This document shows positions 45,190 to 56,551 of a stretch of DNA of 64,000 bases, in pieces. Below the pieces are notes generated by a model that saw nothing but the letters and a program-made list of their open reading frames with translations, did no database searches and had not been told where the DNA came from. Origin of the DNA: Posidonia oceanica (lineage: Eukaryota; Streptophyta; Magnoliopsida; Alismatales; Posidoniaceae); assembly GCA_037176725.1 (NCBI GenBank), contig JAZBRS010000060.1, positions 57,998,001-58,062,000 of the forward strand, read 5' to 3'. A program made the position numbers and the translations under genes. The number at the start of each line of letters is the position of its first letter. Position 1 is the first letter of the stretch.

Positions 45190-46930
45190 TTTTGCTTGCT
45201 TCCTCGGGCGAGGACAAGCTCTTCTCGGACCCCGTATGCTCGGAGCCCTGCCTTGTATCCTCGTGCAAGGATCAACCCTTGCGTGGCTTCGCTCCATGTG
45301 GACGACGCCCACGCTTGGCCGCCTCCTTTCTTTTCCTACTTATCCTCGGGCGAGGATAAGTCTTTTGTCTTTCTTGCTTGTCCTCGTGCGAGGACAAGCC
45401 TTTTCCCGTTTTAGGTGGCTCCGCTCCGTGCGGACAGGGTCCCGTGTGCTTGCTTCCTCGGGTGAGGACAAGCTTCTTTCTTCTTCCCCTCCTGCTTGTT
45501 CATCGGGCGAGGACAAGTCTTTTTCCTTTTCTACGTGACTTCCCTCCATGCAGACGGGGTCTTGCGCACTTGCTTCCTTGGGCGAGGATAAGCTTCTTTC
45601 TTCTGTCCCTCCTGCTTGCTTCCTCGGGCGAGGACAAGCCCTTTTTCCTTTTTTGCTTGTTTCCTCGGGCGAGGACAAACCCTACTTGGCTCTGTGCGGA
45701 CAGAGCCCCAGTCTGTTTCCTCGTGCGAGGATCAGACTCGCTTGCTTCCTCGAGCGAGGACAAGCCTTGCGTAGCTCCACGCAGATGGAGTTTCCCTGTT
45801 CCTCGGGCGAGGATCAGCCCGCTTATTCCTCGGCCAAAGATAAGCGTATGCGCGCCCCTGCTTGCTCCTCGGGCAAGGACAAGCTCTTCTCGGACCCCGT
45901 ATGCTCGGAGTCCTGCCCTGTTTCCTCGTGCAAGGATCAGCCCTTGCGTGGCTTCGCTCCGTGTGGACGATGCCCACGCTTGCCCTCCCCCTTTCCTTTC
46001 CTGCTTGTGCTCAGATGAGGATAAGTCTTTTGTCTTTCTTGCTTGTCCTCGTGCGAGGACAAGCCTTTTTCTATTTTACGTGGCTTCGCTCCGTGCGGAT
46101 GGGGTCCCGCACGCTTGCTTCCTCAAGCGAGAACAAGCTTCTTTCTTCTGCCCCTCTTGCTTGCTTCCTCGGGTGAGGACAAGTCTTTGTCCTTTTCTAC
46201 GTGACTTCCCTCCGTGCAGATGGGGTCCCGCACGCTTGCTTCCTCGAGCGAGGACAAGCTTCTTTCTTCTGCCTCTCCTGCTTGTTTCCTCAGCCGAGGA
46301 CAAGTCTTTTTCCTTTTCTGCGTGACTTCCCTCCGTGCGGACGGGGTCCCGCATGCTTGCTTCCTCGAGCGAGGACAAGCCTCTTTCTCCTTTCCCTCCC
46401 GCTTGTTTCCCTGGTCGGGGACGAGCCCCTTGAGTGACTTCGCTCCATGTGGGTGAAGTCCCCTGTCTGTCCCATCAGGCGAGGATCAGACTGCTGCTTG
46501 CTTCCTCGGGCGAGGACAAGCCCCCCTTCAGATTCCGTCCGTGCGGAATCCCCCGCTTGCTTCCTCGGGCGAGGACAAGCCTTTGCCGTCTCCGTCCGCA
46601 CGGAGACCCCGCTTGCTTCCTTGAGCGAGGACAAGCACTTCTCGAACCCCGTATGCTCAGAGTCCTACCCTGTATCCTCGTGCGAGGATCAGCCCTTGCG
46701 TGGCCTCGCTTCGTGCGGATGATGCCCACGCTTGCCTACCTCCTTTCGTTTCTTGCTTGCTTTCTCGAGCGAGGACAAGCTCTTCTCGGACCCCATATGC
46801 TCAAAGTCCTGCCCTGTATCCTTGTGCGAGGATCAGCCCTTGCGTGGCTTTGCTCCATGCGGACGATGCCCACGCTTGCCTACCCCCTTTCTCTTTCTTG
46901 CTTGCTTCCTCAGGTGAGGATAAGCTGCTC
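45190..46930 (+). repeat. Large array of two alternating hairpin types in the 3' region of element E
   Basis: More than thirty units. Type 1 has a TCCTCG/CGAGGA stem and an outer stem of five bases that reads GCTTG/CAAGC (45740-45744 with 45761-45765) or GTCTG/CAGAC (45711-45715 with 45733-45737; 46465-46469 with 46487-46491). Type 2 reads GGCTCTGT/ACAGAGCC (45688-45695 with 45700-45707), GATTCCG/CGGAATC (46531-46537 with 46544-46550) or GTCTCCGT/ACGGAGAC (46588-46595 with 46600-46607). Longer repeats of about 200-300 bp carrying the phrase CCCCGTATGCTC recur. Open frames across it in all directions are by-products of the repeat. Confidence 0.92.
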
Positions 46931-47416
46931 CTGTTTTCTCTGCAGGCTGGCAGCCCTAACTGCTCGGTCAACAGCCGTCCAATTGTCTCCCCCTCCTTTG
47001 CCTTGTTGGGCTAGCAACCCCAACTGCTCGGATGCCAAGCCCGTCAGTCTTGTCAGGCGTTTCTTTTGTGAAGTCGGACTAATCCCTGAACTCATGCAAT
47101 GCACTGTAGCTTTATTTGCATCTCTTCTGCATCAGCATCGCATTCTTTTACTAACAGCAATGCATAGTAAATAACTGCATCGGCATGCATTACATCTGCA
47201 CTAACATAACCTCTACACTAACTTCTGCATTAGCATGCATCGCATTGCATCAGCATCAGCATTCGCATCTGCATCTGCATTCTGGCTCTGGGTCGCGTTT
47301 TCCGGTGCATCCACCAGGTGAGCGACTCGCGCCTACAGTCATTTGCGCTCCTGCCGACGTCAGGTAGGGTGTCTTGTCTACCCTGAGCAGCGGTCTCACT
47401 CCACTTGACCTCGCTC
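46931..47416 (+). other. Spacer of element E between array and polypurine tract
   Basis: Non-coding. Contains a loose GCATNN hexamer repeat (about 47120-47280: GCATCA, GCATCG, GCATCT and similar). No gene is seen. Confidence 0.7.
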
Positions 47417-47429
47417 AAGGAGGGGCATC
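47417..47429 (+). promoter_or_regulatory. Polypurine tract of element E
   Basis: AAGGAGGGGCATC lies directly before the TGTAGACACCC start of the 3' LTR. This is where plus-strand DNA synthesis would begin. Confidence 0.75.
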
Positions 47430-47647
47430 TGTAGACACCCTGTTCTAACAACCTAGAAGTTGGTTGTTCTCTTTTGCAGGCTCGTGTGGACTCTGGAATG
47501 GCATCCCTTTTCTAACCCAGTTTTCTAACCCATTTCCAAACCTGAAACCTTGCCCAAACCCTAGAAGCCTTTACCAAGCCTTTTTACAACTTTTACAACC
47601 CTTCTAGTCCCAAACCCAAGCCCATTTGCAGCTTGTGCCACCTGAGT

Positions 47648-49784
47648 GTGTTGGACGCTGGAACAGGCAGCGCCAACATTGGACGCGGCCTGTGCTAGCG
47701 TCCAACGTTGGACGCCCTCTGGTCTGGCATCCAATGGCTCGGCTATAGCAGCGGCTGTTCTGCCCCTTCCAGCTCACCAACCGTCTAATCCCGCGCCTCC
47801 CCACACTTACTACCTGTCCTCTCTCGCCCTCCAGCTCATCAACTACCTTCCAAGGATGAGTAACTACCTTAGAGACCAATCATTTCAAATTCAGTCCAAA
47901 ATCCGCTCTCTCCGCCCTCACACCTTCGGCCGCCCGTGTCAGCCACCGTCGTGGCTCCGCCGGCCATCTGACATGCCTCTACCATTGCCCTGACATCCCT
48001 CAAGCCTCTCGCACACCCATAAGCCTCTGACATCGCCTGCAACCGCCTGAAAATCCTCTGCAAACACCTCTGTCAGCACTTGAACCCATGCACCAGATGC
48101 ACAAAACCGCAAGTTCCAGCCGTTCTAGCATTCACCACACCGAGCCAGAGGAGAATTTGCCACTTCCGAGAGCAAGAGCGATATCCCCTCTTCGTCCTCG
48201 ACTAGTTGCCAGCCTCTCCGGTGCTCCGACCTGTCAGCACGATCGCAACTCCGGCAAGCGAGGTGGAGCCGCTGTTCCAGGCCACCAAACGGTAAGCACT
48301 CTATCCCCTTAGGTCTTGCATGCTTAGTAGTACATCCTCATGCATTTTTACAATTTTTTGAACCCTTTTGGTCGTGATTCGCGGCCAAGAGTGAGTTCAG
48401 TGTGTTGGACGCACCAGCTGGTGCGTCCAACGTTGGACGCGGCATAAGCCGGTGTCCAACGTCCTCCCTTGCCTTGCTCTGGTTTTGATGCTCTCCATGC
48501 TTTATCCTTGCATGCTTTTCTGTAAATCCATGCTATATGCTTCCTTAAATGCCCTCTGATGCTTTGCCATGCCTATTTGCTTGTCCCATGCTTGTTTGAA
48601 TCCTCTTTGCATGTTTTAATGTCCATCTACCTCCTACCTGCGTTGGACGCTAGGGTGAGCCGCGTCCAACGTTGGACGCTGGCTCATCTAGCGTCCAACA
48701 CCCCTGTTAGCCATAGCTTGCTGTCATGCCCATATCATCCATATTTTTGATGCTATTTTGTGATCCATGCCAGCTTAGAGATGCCTGGCCCCTATGGCAA
48801 CCATGCTTAGGTTTGCTAGGATCTTTTTAAGTAGTTTACTCCTTTTTGCAAAAGTTCTTAATCTTTCATCTCTTATGCATGTTCTTCCTTTCTTGCTTTC
48901 TTTGACTCAAATGCTTGTTGTGCATGTTCCTGTTAATTCTTACATACCTTTAATGTGTTTGCATGCATATAGGGGGGGTAGAGCTGAGCTCCCCCTTTAG
49001 TACAGGTAAGTCTGCATGCTCTGGTCGTTGGATGCCAGAGCCTTCAGCGTCCAACATTGGACGCCTCTGGCTCTAGCGTCCAACGTCTTGGCTCTTCATC
49101 TTGCTGTTTAAAGCTAGTTTAATGCCCTGATCTTGCTTGTTCACTTATCTTCTGTGTTACCATGCATGTCTAGCCTCAGTAGCAACTGTTCTTTAGCTTC
49201 TTTGAATTATTTTGGCTATTTTATGCATGTCTTTTGTGTGTTGTGCCTCCCAGGGCGTTGTACACTGCTGGTGCTGGCGTCCAACATTGGACGCCAGCCT
49301 AGCTTGCGTCCAATGACCTGGTTGCGTCTCTGACCTGGCACAGGCCACAGGTAAGGTCTGATTGTTTATTTTATGCCACCCTTGCTTGTATGTTTGCCCC
49401 ATGGTCATCTCCAGAAGCCCAAATGCATGTACCCATTTTTATTTTGCTTTTGTATGCCTCCTTCTCTCCCCTGCCTTCTGTTCTGTGTTAGACGCCTTCC
49501 TCGCTGGCGTCTAACGTTGGACGCCCAGCCTATAGGCGTCCAACAACCTGCTTGCTTTAATCCTTGACTCTGGCTTGCTCCTTGCTTTGATTCCTCTTCT
49601 AATCTTCTGTTAGGTTAGATCTGCATGCCTCACACCCATTTAGCTGCATATTTGCATCTGTACTGCATCCATATAGTTAGAATGCATTGATTTCCAAAAC
49701 TTGCATGCTGTCTGCCTCCAGCAGGTGTTGGACGCCAGCAATGCTAGCGTCCAACATTGGACGCTGGTGTTGCCAGCCTCCAAT
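47648..49784 (+). repeat. Seven clusters of 29-bp hairpins in the LTR of E
   Basis: Clusters at 47648-47735 (three units), 48401-48460, 48640-48700, 49023-49082, 49255-49312, 49485-49543 and 49726-49784. Arms are GTTGGACGC and GCGTCCAAC with single-base decay. The unit at 48403 has 13-bp arms (GTTGGACGCACCA with its complement). Order and number agree with the LTR of B read on the opposite strand. Confidence 0.9.
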
Positions 49785-50446
49785 GCTTGCAGATGGCTGA
49801 CAGCCATTTTAAAACGTCGATTTCGCTTCGCTCGCCATTTTCTACATTTTTTCGCTTCTTTGGCTTGCGGCAACCCCAATGCATGTTGCCCACCCCTTTG
49901 TTTTGGTTTCGCACCCTGCTTTGCCTCATTTTCTGGATTTTGCATCGTTTTGGGCATTTGGCATCGCTTTTCCACTCCTTTGCATAGTTTTCCGTGCCCC
50001 TTTGCATCGTTTTTCACTCTTTGCATCGTTTTCCGTGCCTTGCATTGTTTTCCGCATTTTTGCACCATTTTCTTTATCGCTTGCATGTCGCTTGCATTGC
50101 TTGGTTTCCCCGCAGTTTTGCTTTATCGCCTGCATCTGCATATAGGGCTGTGATGCTTACTACTTAGGAGTTCTCACGAACCTGGGTTCGCCCAGTTCAG
50201 AACACTAGCAGCGTGGCTGAGCACATAGATAGCACATTTATTTCCAATGCATAGTAGGTACGTATTTATGGCATTTAGGCATTAGGCTAGCAATTCCCTG
50301 CATTAGCGCAAGATTGCCTAAGAAAGACCGACTCTCAGACGTATCGGGGGTGCCTAACACCTTCCCCGTGGGTAACAGGAGTCCTTGCCCTTTCTCTTGG
50401 CTCGCATCGACCTTTCCTTTATCCTAGGCATGAGTCATAGCATAGC

Positions 50447-50451
50447 ATAGC
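50447..50451 (+). other. Left target-site duplication of solo LTR F (ATAGC)
   Basis: Repeated exactly at 56268-56272. The target lies in an ATAGC-rich microsatellite of the E LTR, but joining the two flanks gives a continuous LTR. Confidence 0.88.
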
Positions 50452-53400
50452 TATAATAATCCCGGTGTTCAGATCGTCCATGCACATTGCCAAAGCTCGC
50501 GTGCACCGATCAGAATCAGGCTTACTATTAGCGGCTGTGTCCGAGAAGGAAGACTTAACTCAAAAATACTTAAAAAGGGAAAAAAGGGAAGAAAAGAAGA
50601 AGATAAGACAATTCAGAGTCGCCACCATGTCTATTAAGACGGGAGACAAGGAAAATCGGGGAAATGCGTGAATAATCACGTAAAACCAAGCAAAAGATGC
50701 AATGCAAGGCAATGCAAAAGAACTGAGATGCAAATGAATGTAAATGATATGACTCATGCCTAGGATAAGGGCAATATGGTCATTGCGGCCCAAAAGAAAG
50801 GGCAAGGACTCCTGTTACGCGCGGGGAAGGTGTTAGGCACCCTCGACACACCCGAGAATCGATCTTTCTAGGCTTACGCTCGCATATGCAGGGAAATGCA
50901 GTCTTTTATGCCTAAGTGCCATGAATGCCTAATTAGATGCTCATAGGTGTGCTCTAAGTGATGGAATGCAATGCAAAGAATTAAACGTGCAGTCTAAGCG
51001 CTCAGCAACGCTGTCTGTGTTCCGAACCGAGCGAACCCTAGTCTATGAGAACTCCAGGCAGTAAGCATCACTACCCTAATGCAAATGCAGGCAATAAAAC
51101 AAAACAACGATAAAACCAGGCAATGTGGGCGACATGCAAGAGAAAACAATGTCAAACATGCAAAACGGTGCGAGAAACGAAGTCGGCACGCAAAACGGTG
51201 CAAGAAACAAAGCAAGCACGCAAGACAGTGCGAAAAACAAAGCAGGCGTGCAAAACAATGCGAAAAACAAAGCAGGCACACGAAACAATGCAAGAAACAA
51301 AGCAGGCACTAAAACGGTGCAAGAAACAAAGCAGACACGCAAAACGCTGCGAGAAACAAAGTCGGCACGTAAAATGGTGCAAGAAACAAATTCGGCACGC
51401 AAAACGGTGTGAGAAACAAAGCAGGTACATAAAACAGTGCGAGAAGCAAAGCAGGCACGCAAAATGGTGCAAGAAACAAGGTCGGCATGTAAAATGGTGT
51501 AAGAAACAAAGTCGACACGCAAAACGGTGTAAGAAACAAAGTGAGCATGCAAAACGGTGTAAGAAACAAAGTGGGCATGCAAAACGGTGCAAGAAACAAA
51601 GTGGGCATGCAAAACGGTGCAAGAAACAAAGTCGGCACGCAAAACGATGCAAGAAACAAGCGAACCAAAGCATCGAAAAGCCATGCAATGCAAATGATGT
51701 GCAAAAGATGCTGTGCAGGAGTTCTGGAGGACTTACCTTGGAGATCTGAAGCTTGATCTGAGAAATACTTGGCCTGCATTGAAATACGCTCCACCGGGGT
51801 CGTCTAGGTAGCTTGGTTGTAAGGATCCGGCGGTCTGATCAGATGACATGCAGGCTTCAAGGCAGAGGGCTCAAGAATAGGGGAGAAGAAAGGATCTAAG
51901 TGTCAAAGGGGTCCTAGGGGTGTGCAAAACTGGTCCTCCCATGTTCATGGGAGCTAGATGTGCTTAAGTGTGTGTAAAAAGTGCTAAATGCAATGATGCA
52001 TGGGTGCAATGCATGCAAAAAATGCAAAAAGGACCTAAGAATGACTTTTTAGAAAACTTAAGGACCTATATGCAAGTTTTGAAAAAAGTTGATGACCTAA
52101 ATGCAAAGATTTTGAAAAGTTAGGGACTTATATGCACGGTTTTTGAAAACTTGGGGGTCTGGATGCAATTAAAAGAAAATGCAGGGTCTGAAATGCAATT
52201 TAATAAGGTAAAACATGCATTTAAATGAGTTTTGTAAACATGCAAGGGCTAAAATGCAATGTTATAAGGTAAAATATGCTTTTGAAAGGTCTGTGAATGC
52301 AAATAGTGGACCTATGTGTGATTTTGAAACATGTAGGGGCTAAAATGCAATTTTATAAGCAAAAGTATGCATTTAAATGAATTTTGTAAACATGCAGAGG
52401 ACTAAAGTGTGATTTTAAAACATGCAGGGTCTAAAATGCAATTTTATAAGCAAAAATGCAAGGAAAATGATGCTGTGCATGCAGATGAAGGACCTGAGTG
52501 CAAAAATTAGAAAACATGGGGTAAAAATGCAATGCAGTAAGGAAAAGGTGGAAATAAAATGATTTAACAACAGATCAGAGGACTAAAAGGCAAATAAAGT
52601 AAAGATCAGGACTAAAATGCAATTTCATAAGGTAAAAAACAGAAGATTAAATGAGTTTATCAACCAGAGGACTAACATGTAAAAATAAAAAGATGCTGGA
52701 CTGGAAAATAAAGAACAAAAACTACATTTGAACTACAGCAGGACCATAATGCAAATAAAATAAATGGCAGGACTGGAAATTAAAAAACAGAAACTTAAAA
52801 TGAACTGGAATTGGACTAAAACGCAAATAAAATAAATAACTGGGCTGGAAATAAAGAAAAGCTAAAGAAATGTAACTGCAGAGGACCTATAAGTAAATAA
52901 AAAAACATGCTGGGCTTAAACTAAAATAAAACTTAAAGAAATACACAGTAGTTGGACTAACAAGCAAATAAACAGAACCTTGATTTTTTCATGCAATTTC
53001 ATATGGTTTTAAATCAGATTTAAATGATTCTTAAACGATGGCAGGACTGGAAAGCAATAAGATAAAAATGCAAAGTAAAAATGCAATTTTTGGTAAAATA
53101 TGCATGGTAAAGAAAAATAAATGCACAGTGAAAGAGGGAAGAAGAGACCACTGTAGCACAGTGGCTACTAGTGGCCGAAGGAGGCGGAGTGGGGGTGTTG
53201 GAGAGGCACGGTGGTGGTGGCAGCATGCTCCGAGCCTGCACGGAGGTCTAGGTTGCGTCGGCGGGCCGTGACGCGGCCTGAATCTGGCCGGAGAAGATGG
53301 CGGAGGACTGCAGAGGATTCAGAGGCAGACCAGAGGATTGGAGCGACGCCGGAGGAAACAGGAGGCACGGCTGCACTCCTAGAGGTCGCGCGGAGCTCGG

Positions 53401-56267
53401 ACGACCATTGGAGCAACATTCTGCAGGCCGGAGCGGCAAGGTGATCTTTGAGCTCGCCGGAGAAGAAGGGTGACGGCGGCGTTGACTTGGCGAAAACAGT
53501 TGTAGAACCCTAGACTAGGGGGCGGAAAAGCTGGAGGGGAAGGAAGCTAAGCTAATGGAGTAGAAAAATACCTTTTTTGCTGGTTGGAACGTCCCCCCGA
53601 CATCGGTGGGTTTTGCAGATGGCGGCGGTGGTCGTCCGGCTGATGCGGGCGTCGTCAGCGGCTCGCGAATGTCTGGATCTGCTCCACGGAGTCCTCCGGA
53701 GCTCGCTGGATGCTTGGAAGGGAGTTCTGAAGCTGGTGGAAGAAATCAGCTGTGTTGGGTGGACTGTTGGTCGTCTGAGGTGGGAGGGGGGTGCTGTGTT
53801 GCTCCTCGGGCCGAACGGAAGGTTCCGGTGGGTAGTGGGATGCTCGGTGAAGGTGTTTGGAGGCTTGGTTTGTGGAGTGGAGGTCTGTGGAGGGAGTTGG
53901 CTGATGAGGTGATTTTCGGACAGAAATTGAGGTAAGTGTTTGTGGTGGTAGGCTCGGGTTGTGGTGAGAGTTGGGCTGAAGGCTTGGGTGGTTTGGGAAG
54001 ATGGTGTTCAGGTGAGTTGGGTGGAGGAATTTGGGTTGGTTCTGGGGTCTGTGGAGTTGGGAATTTCGGGTGAGGTGGAGATGGGTTGCTGTGAGGATTC
54101 AGGGTGATTGGGGGTGGTTTCAGGGATGGCTTTTGCTGTGGAATGAAGGGAAAGGATTGCTGGAAGTTCGGTGGATTTTGGGGGATGAATTGGGAGTGAT
54201 TTGGGAGGTGTTTTGGGGCTCTAGATTGCAGTGGGATGAAGAGGAGGAAGAGTTGGTTCTTTGGCAAAGGAAGGGGAGGATTTCTAGGTTCTCTCCGGCT
54301 GGCTCTCTTCACTGGGGAGTGCACAAGGAAGAGGAGAGGTTCTTGGCAATCTAAGGATGTCACTTCTGTTCTGGAGCTACTGGTCTCTACTGGTTTTTTG
54401 GGTGGTTGCAATTGAGTGCTTGGAAGGCAATGGCAGGAGGCTTGCAGGCGCACGGTTGAGGCAGGCGGCACATGCCGGTCCGACCGAGGGCAGAGGTCGT
54501 GCGGGCGTGCAAGGACGGCAGGCGCAGGATGAGGACGATGTGCTGTCGATTGGCAGTAGAAGGTGGTTGGAGAGAAAAAAGAAAGAAAAACAGTAGAGAA
54601 GAAGCGGGAGAGGAAGGAGGGAAGAGGAGGAGAAGTTGGCCGTGGGCCGGGCCTACGCGAAAAAAAAAAGAAAAAAAGAAAGAAAGAAGGAGGAGAGAGG
54701 TCAGGTGGGCCGGACCAGAGGAGAAAAAAGAAATAAGAAAGAAAGGAAGAAGAAAGAAAGAAGGGGAAGGAAGGGAAGAAAAAGAAGAAAATTGAAATAA
54801 AAATAGAATAAAAAGATGAAAAGTTTTGAAAACAATTTAAAGTGGTTGTTTTTAAGTTAGGATTTTTAATTAGGTTTTTTAAAGATTATTTTTGAATTAA
54901 TTAGGGTTAGAAAAAGTTTTAATCTTTGATTTAAGTTTTTTAGGATTTAAGTTTTCTCTAAATTATTTTTGATTTTGTTTGAATGCTTGTTAAGTTTTTT
55001 TAATTGTTTTTTAGTTAAGTTTTTCTTGTTAAGTTGGGATTTTTTAATTAGGCTTTTTTAATGGATTGCTTTTTAACTAGTTAGGAGGAGTTTTAGTTTT
55101 TTAGTTTTTAGGATTTTTTCTTAAGTCTTTTTTAAATTGCTTTTTGATTTTGTTTGTTAAATTCTTTTAATATTTTTTAGTTAAGTTTTTCTTGTTAAGT
55201 TTTTAATTAAGTGTTTTTAAATTGTTTCAAGTTTTTTGATTGTTTCTTTTAGATTTGTTAAGTGTTTTTTAATTACTTGTCTTAATGTTTTTAATTGTTT
55301 TCTTCTTTTTTAGGATTTGTTTTTGATTATTTTTAATGAGGTTTCTACTTTTGCTTTGTTTTGATTATATTTTGGTTTTTTGCTTGATTTTATAGCATTT
55401 TCTTTTGTTTGTTTTGTATTTTTTAGATTGCATTCTTAATTTCCTTTTTTAGTTGGATTCAATTAGGTTTTTGTTTTTAATTGTTTGTTTAAGTTTTTAA
55501 TTATTTCTTTTTAGGATTTTGATTTGTTTTTCTCTTGTTTTGAAGTTTTAAATGTTTTTAAAGGTTTTTTAGAGATTTAGTGGAAGAAATGAAAAGAACG
55601 GGAAGAGGAAGAAGTAAAGGAAGAATTGGAGAAGGAAAGAAGAAAGAGAGAAGTGGAAGGAAAATAAATATTAGAAAATCAAGGAATAAGCTAAAAATAG
55701 GATAAAAATGTAAATAAAATACAGAAGAGAGAGATGTACAAGGTGGGCCCACAGCCAAGCAAGAAAAAGAGAGAGAAGGGAGTGAAAAGAAGGAGAATAA
55801 GAAGGGGAGAGAGAGGAGAGAGAAAAGAATAATTTAGGAGAGAGAAAAGGATAATTTAGATAAATGAAGGGGTTAGAGGTTTGGAAAAGAGGTGAAACTT
55901 GGTGAGTGTGCGGCCTAGGGTCTCTAGTGTTGAACCTAGGATTTGGATTTGGATTTTGGAAGGTTTTGTAAGGGTTTTGAGGTGTAGAAAAAGGGTAGTT
56001 TTACCTAGGTTTTCTAGGATTTTTGGGAGTGATTTTGGTTTGAAATTTTAAGGGCTTTTTGGTGGGTTTTCTAGGTTAGGAAGGATAGGTTTTCCTATGG
56101 TTTTTGGGTAGTTTTTGGGCTTGGAAAATGGGTGTGATTCTAGCTTAGGTTTGGGCTTGATTTGGAGAGAAGGACGAGAGGAAAAGTGTAGGTTTGGACC
56201 TAGATTCGGGTTCAGAAGCCACCAGAAGATTTCCATTGATTCAGTCTGTCAAAATGGGGTGTCAACA
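50452..56267 (-). mobile_element. Solo LTR F, second Ogre-like family (5,816 bp)
   Basis: Minus-strand start TGTTGACACCCC at 56267 and end GGGATTATTATA at 50452 (final CA decayed to TA). It has perfect ATAGC duplications and no internal sequence. Parts mirror solo LTR G: PBS-like TGGCGACTCTGA 50613-50624; shared block 50760-51085; 30-bp array 51150-51662; TGCA-rich degenerate repeats 51960-53010; GC-rich block 53150-54560; purine-rich tract 54655-54800; T-rich tract 54840-55560; purine-rich tract 55570-55870. All open frames inside are taken as chance or repeat products. Confidence 0.9.
51150..51662 (-). repeat. 30-bp tandem array in LTR F (about 17 units)
   Basis: Plus-strand unit: GCACGCAAAACGGTGC, then AAGAAACAAAG and a short variable end, period 30 bp. 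The period is a multiple of three, so several frames stay open through it. LTR G has only about 8 more diverged units at the same place. Confidence 0.92.
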
Positions 56268-56551
56268 ATAGCATAGTGTAGCATAGCTTAGATTAGTATT
56301 GCATCCCTTTGCCCCTCGTTGCATCCGATTTTGCATGTCTTTTCATGCTTAACCCCTGTTTTTCCTTGTCTTCCAATTCAATAGACTCGGTGGCGACTTC
56401 GATTTATCTTATCATTTCTTTTCTTTTCTTTTGCCAGTGTTTTCGAGTCAAGTTCTTCCCTCGGATCCAGCCGCATATAGTGAGCCTATTTTGATCGGTG
56501 CACGCAAGCTTTGGTAACATGCATGGACGATCAGAATTCAGGATTACTACA
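56268..56551 (+). mobile_element. 3' LTR of element E, right part
   Basis: The first five bases are the second copy of the ATAGC duplication. It continues the E LTR from 50451 through the PBS-like TGGCGACTTCGA (56391-56402) to the end GGATTACTACA at 56551. The full LTR without F is 3,300 bp, close to 3,391 bp of B. It is followed by GTTGT and by minus-strand sequence of element C. Confidence 0.88.

Larger units (their letters stand above)
47430..50451 (+). mobile_element. 3' LTR of element E, left part (3,022 bp)
   Basis: Starts TGTAGACACCC after the polypurine tract. Has the same parts as the LTR of B on the other strand: 29-bp hairpin clusters (47648-49784), GCA/TTTT-rich repeat (49900-50080), block shared with F and G (50140-50435) and a short ATAGC-type run at 50436-50451. 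It is interrupted at 50451 by solo LTR F and continues at 56273. Confidence 0.9.

Noticed and set aside
45378..46325. Long open frames of 315 and 246 codons in the array (45378-46325, 46434-47174)
   Set aside because: They are low-complexity translations of the hairpin repeat. Overlapping frames are open on both strands, and the H copy does not keep them.
51123..51749. 208-codon Lys/Gln/Cys-rich frame in the 30-bp array of LTR F
   Set aside because: The 30-bp period keeps several frames open at once, with no start context or domain.
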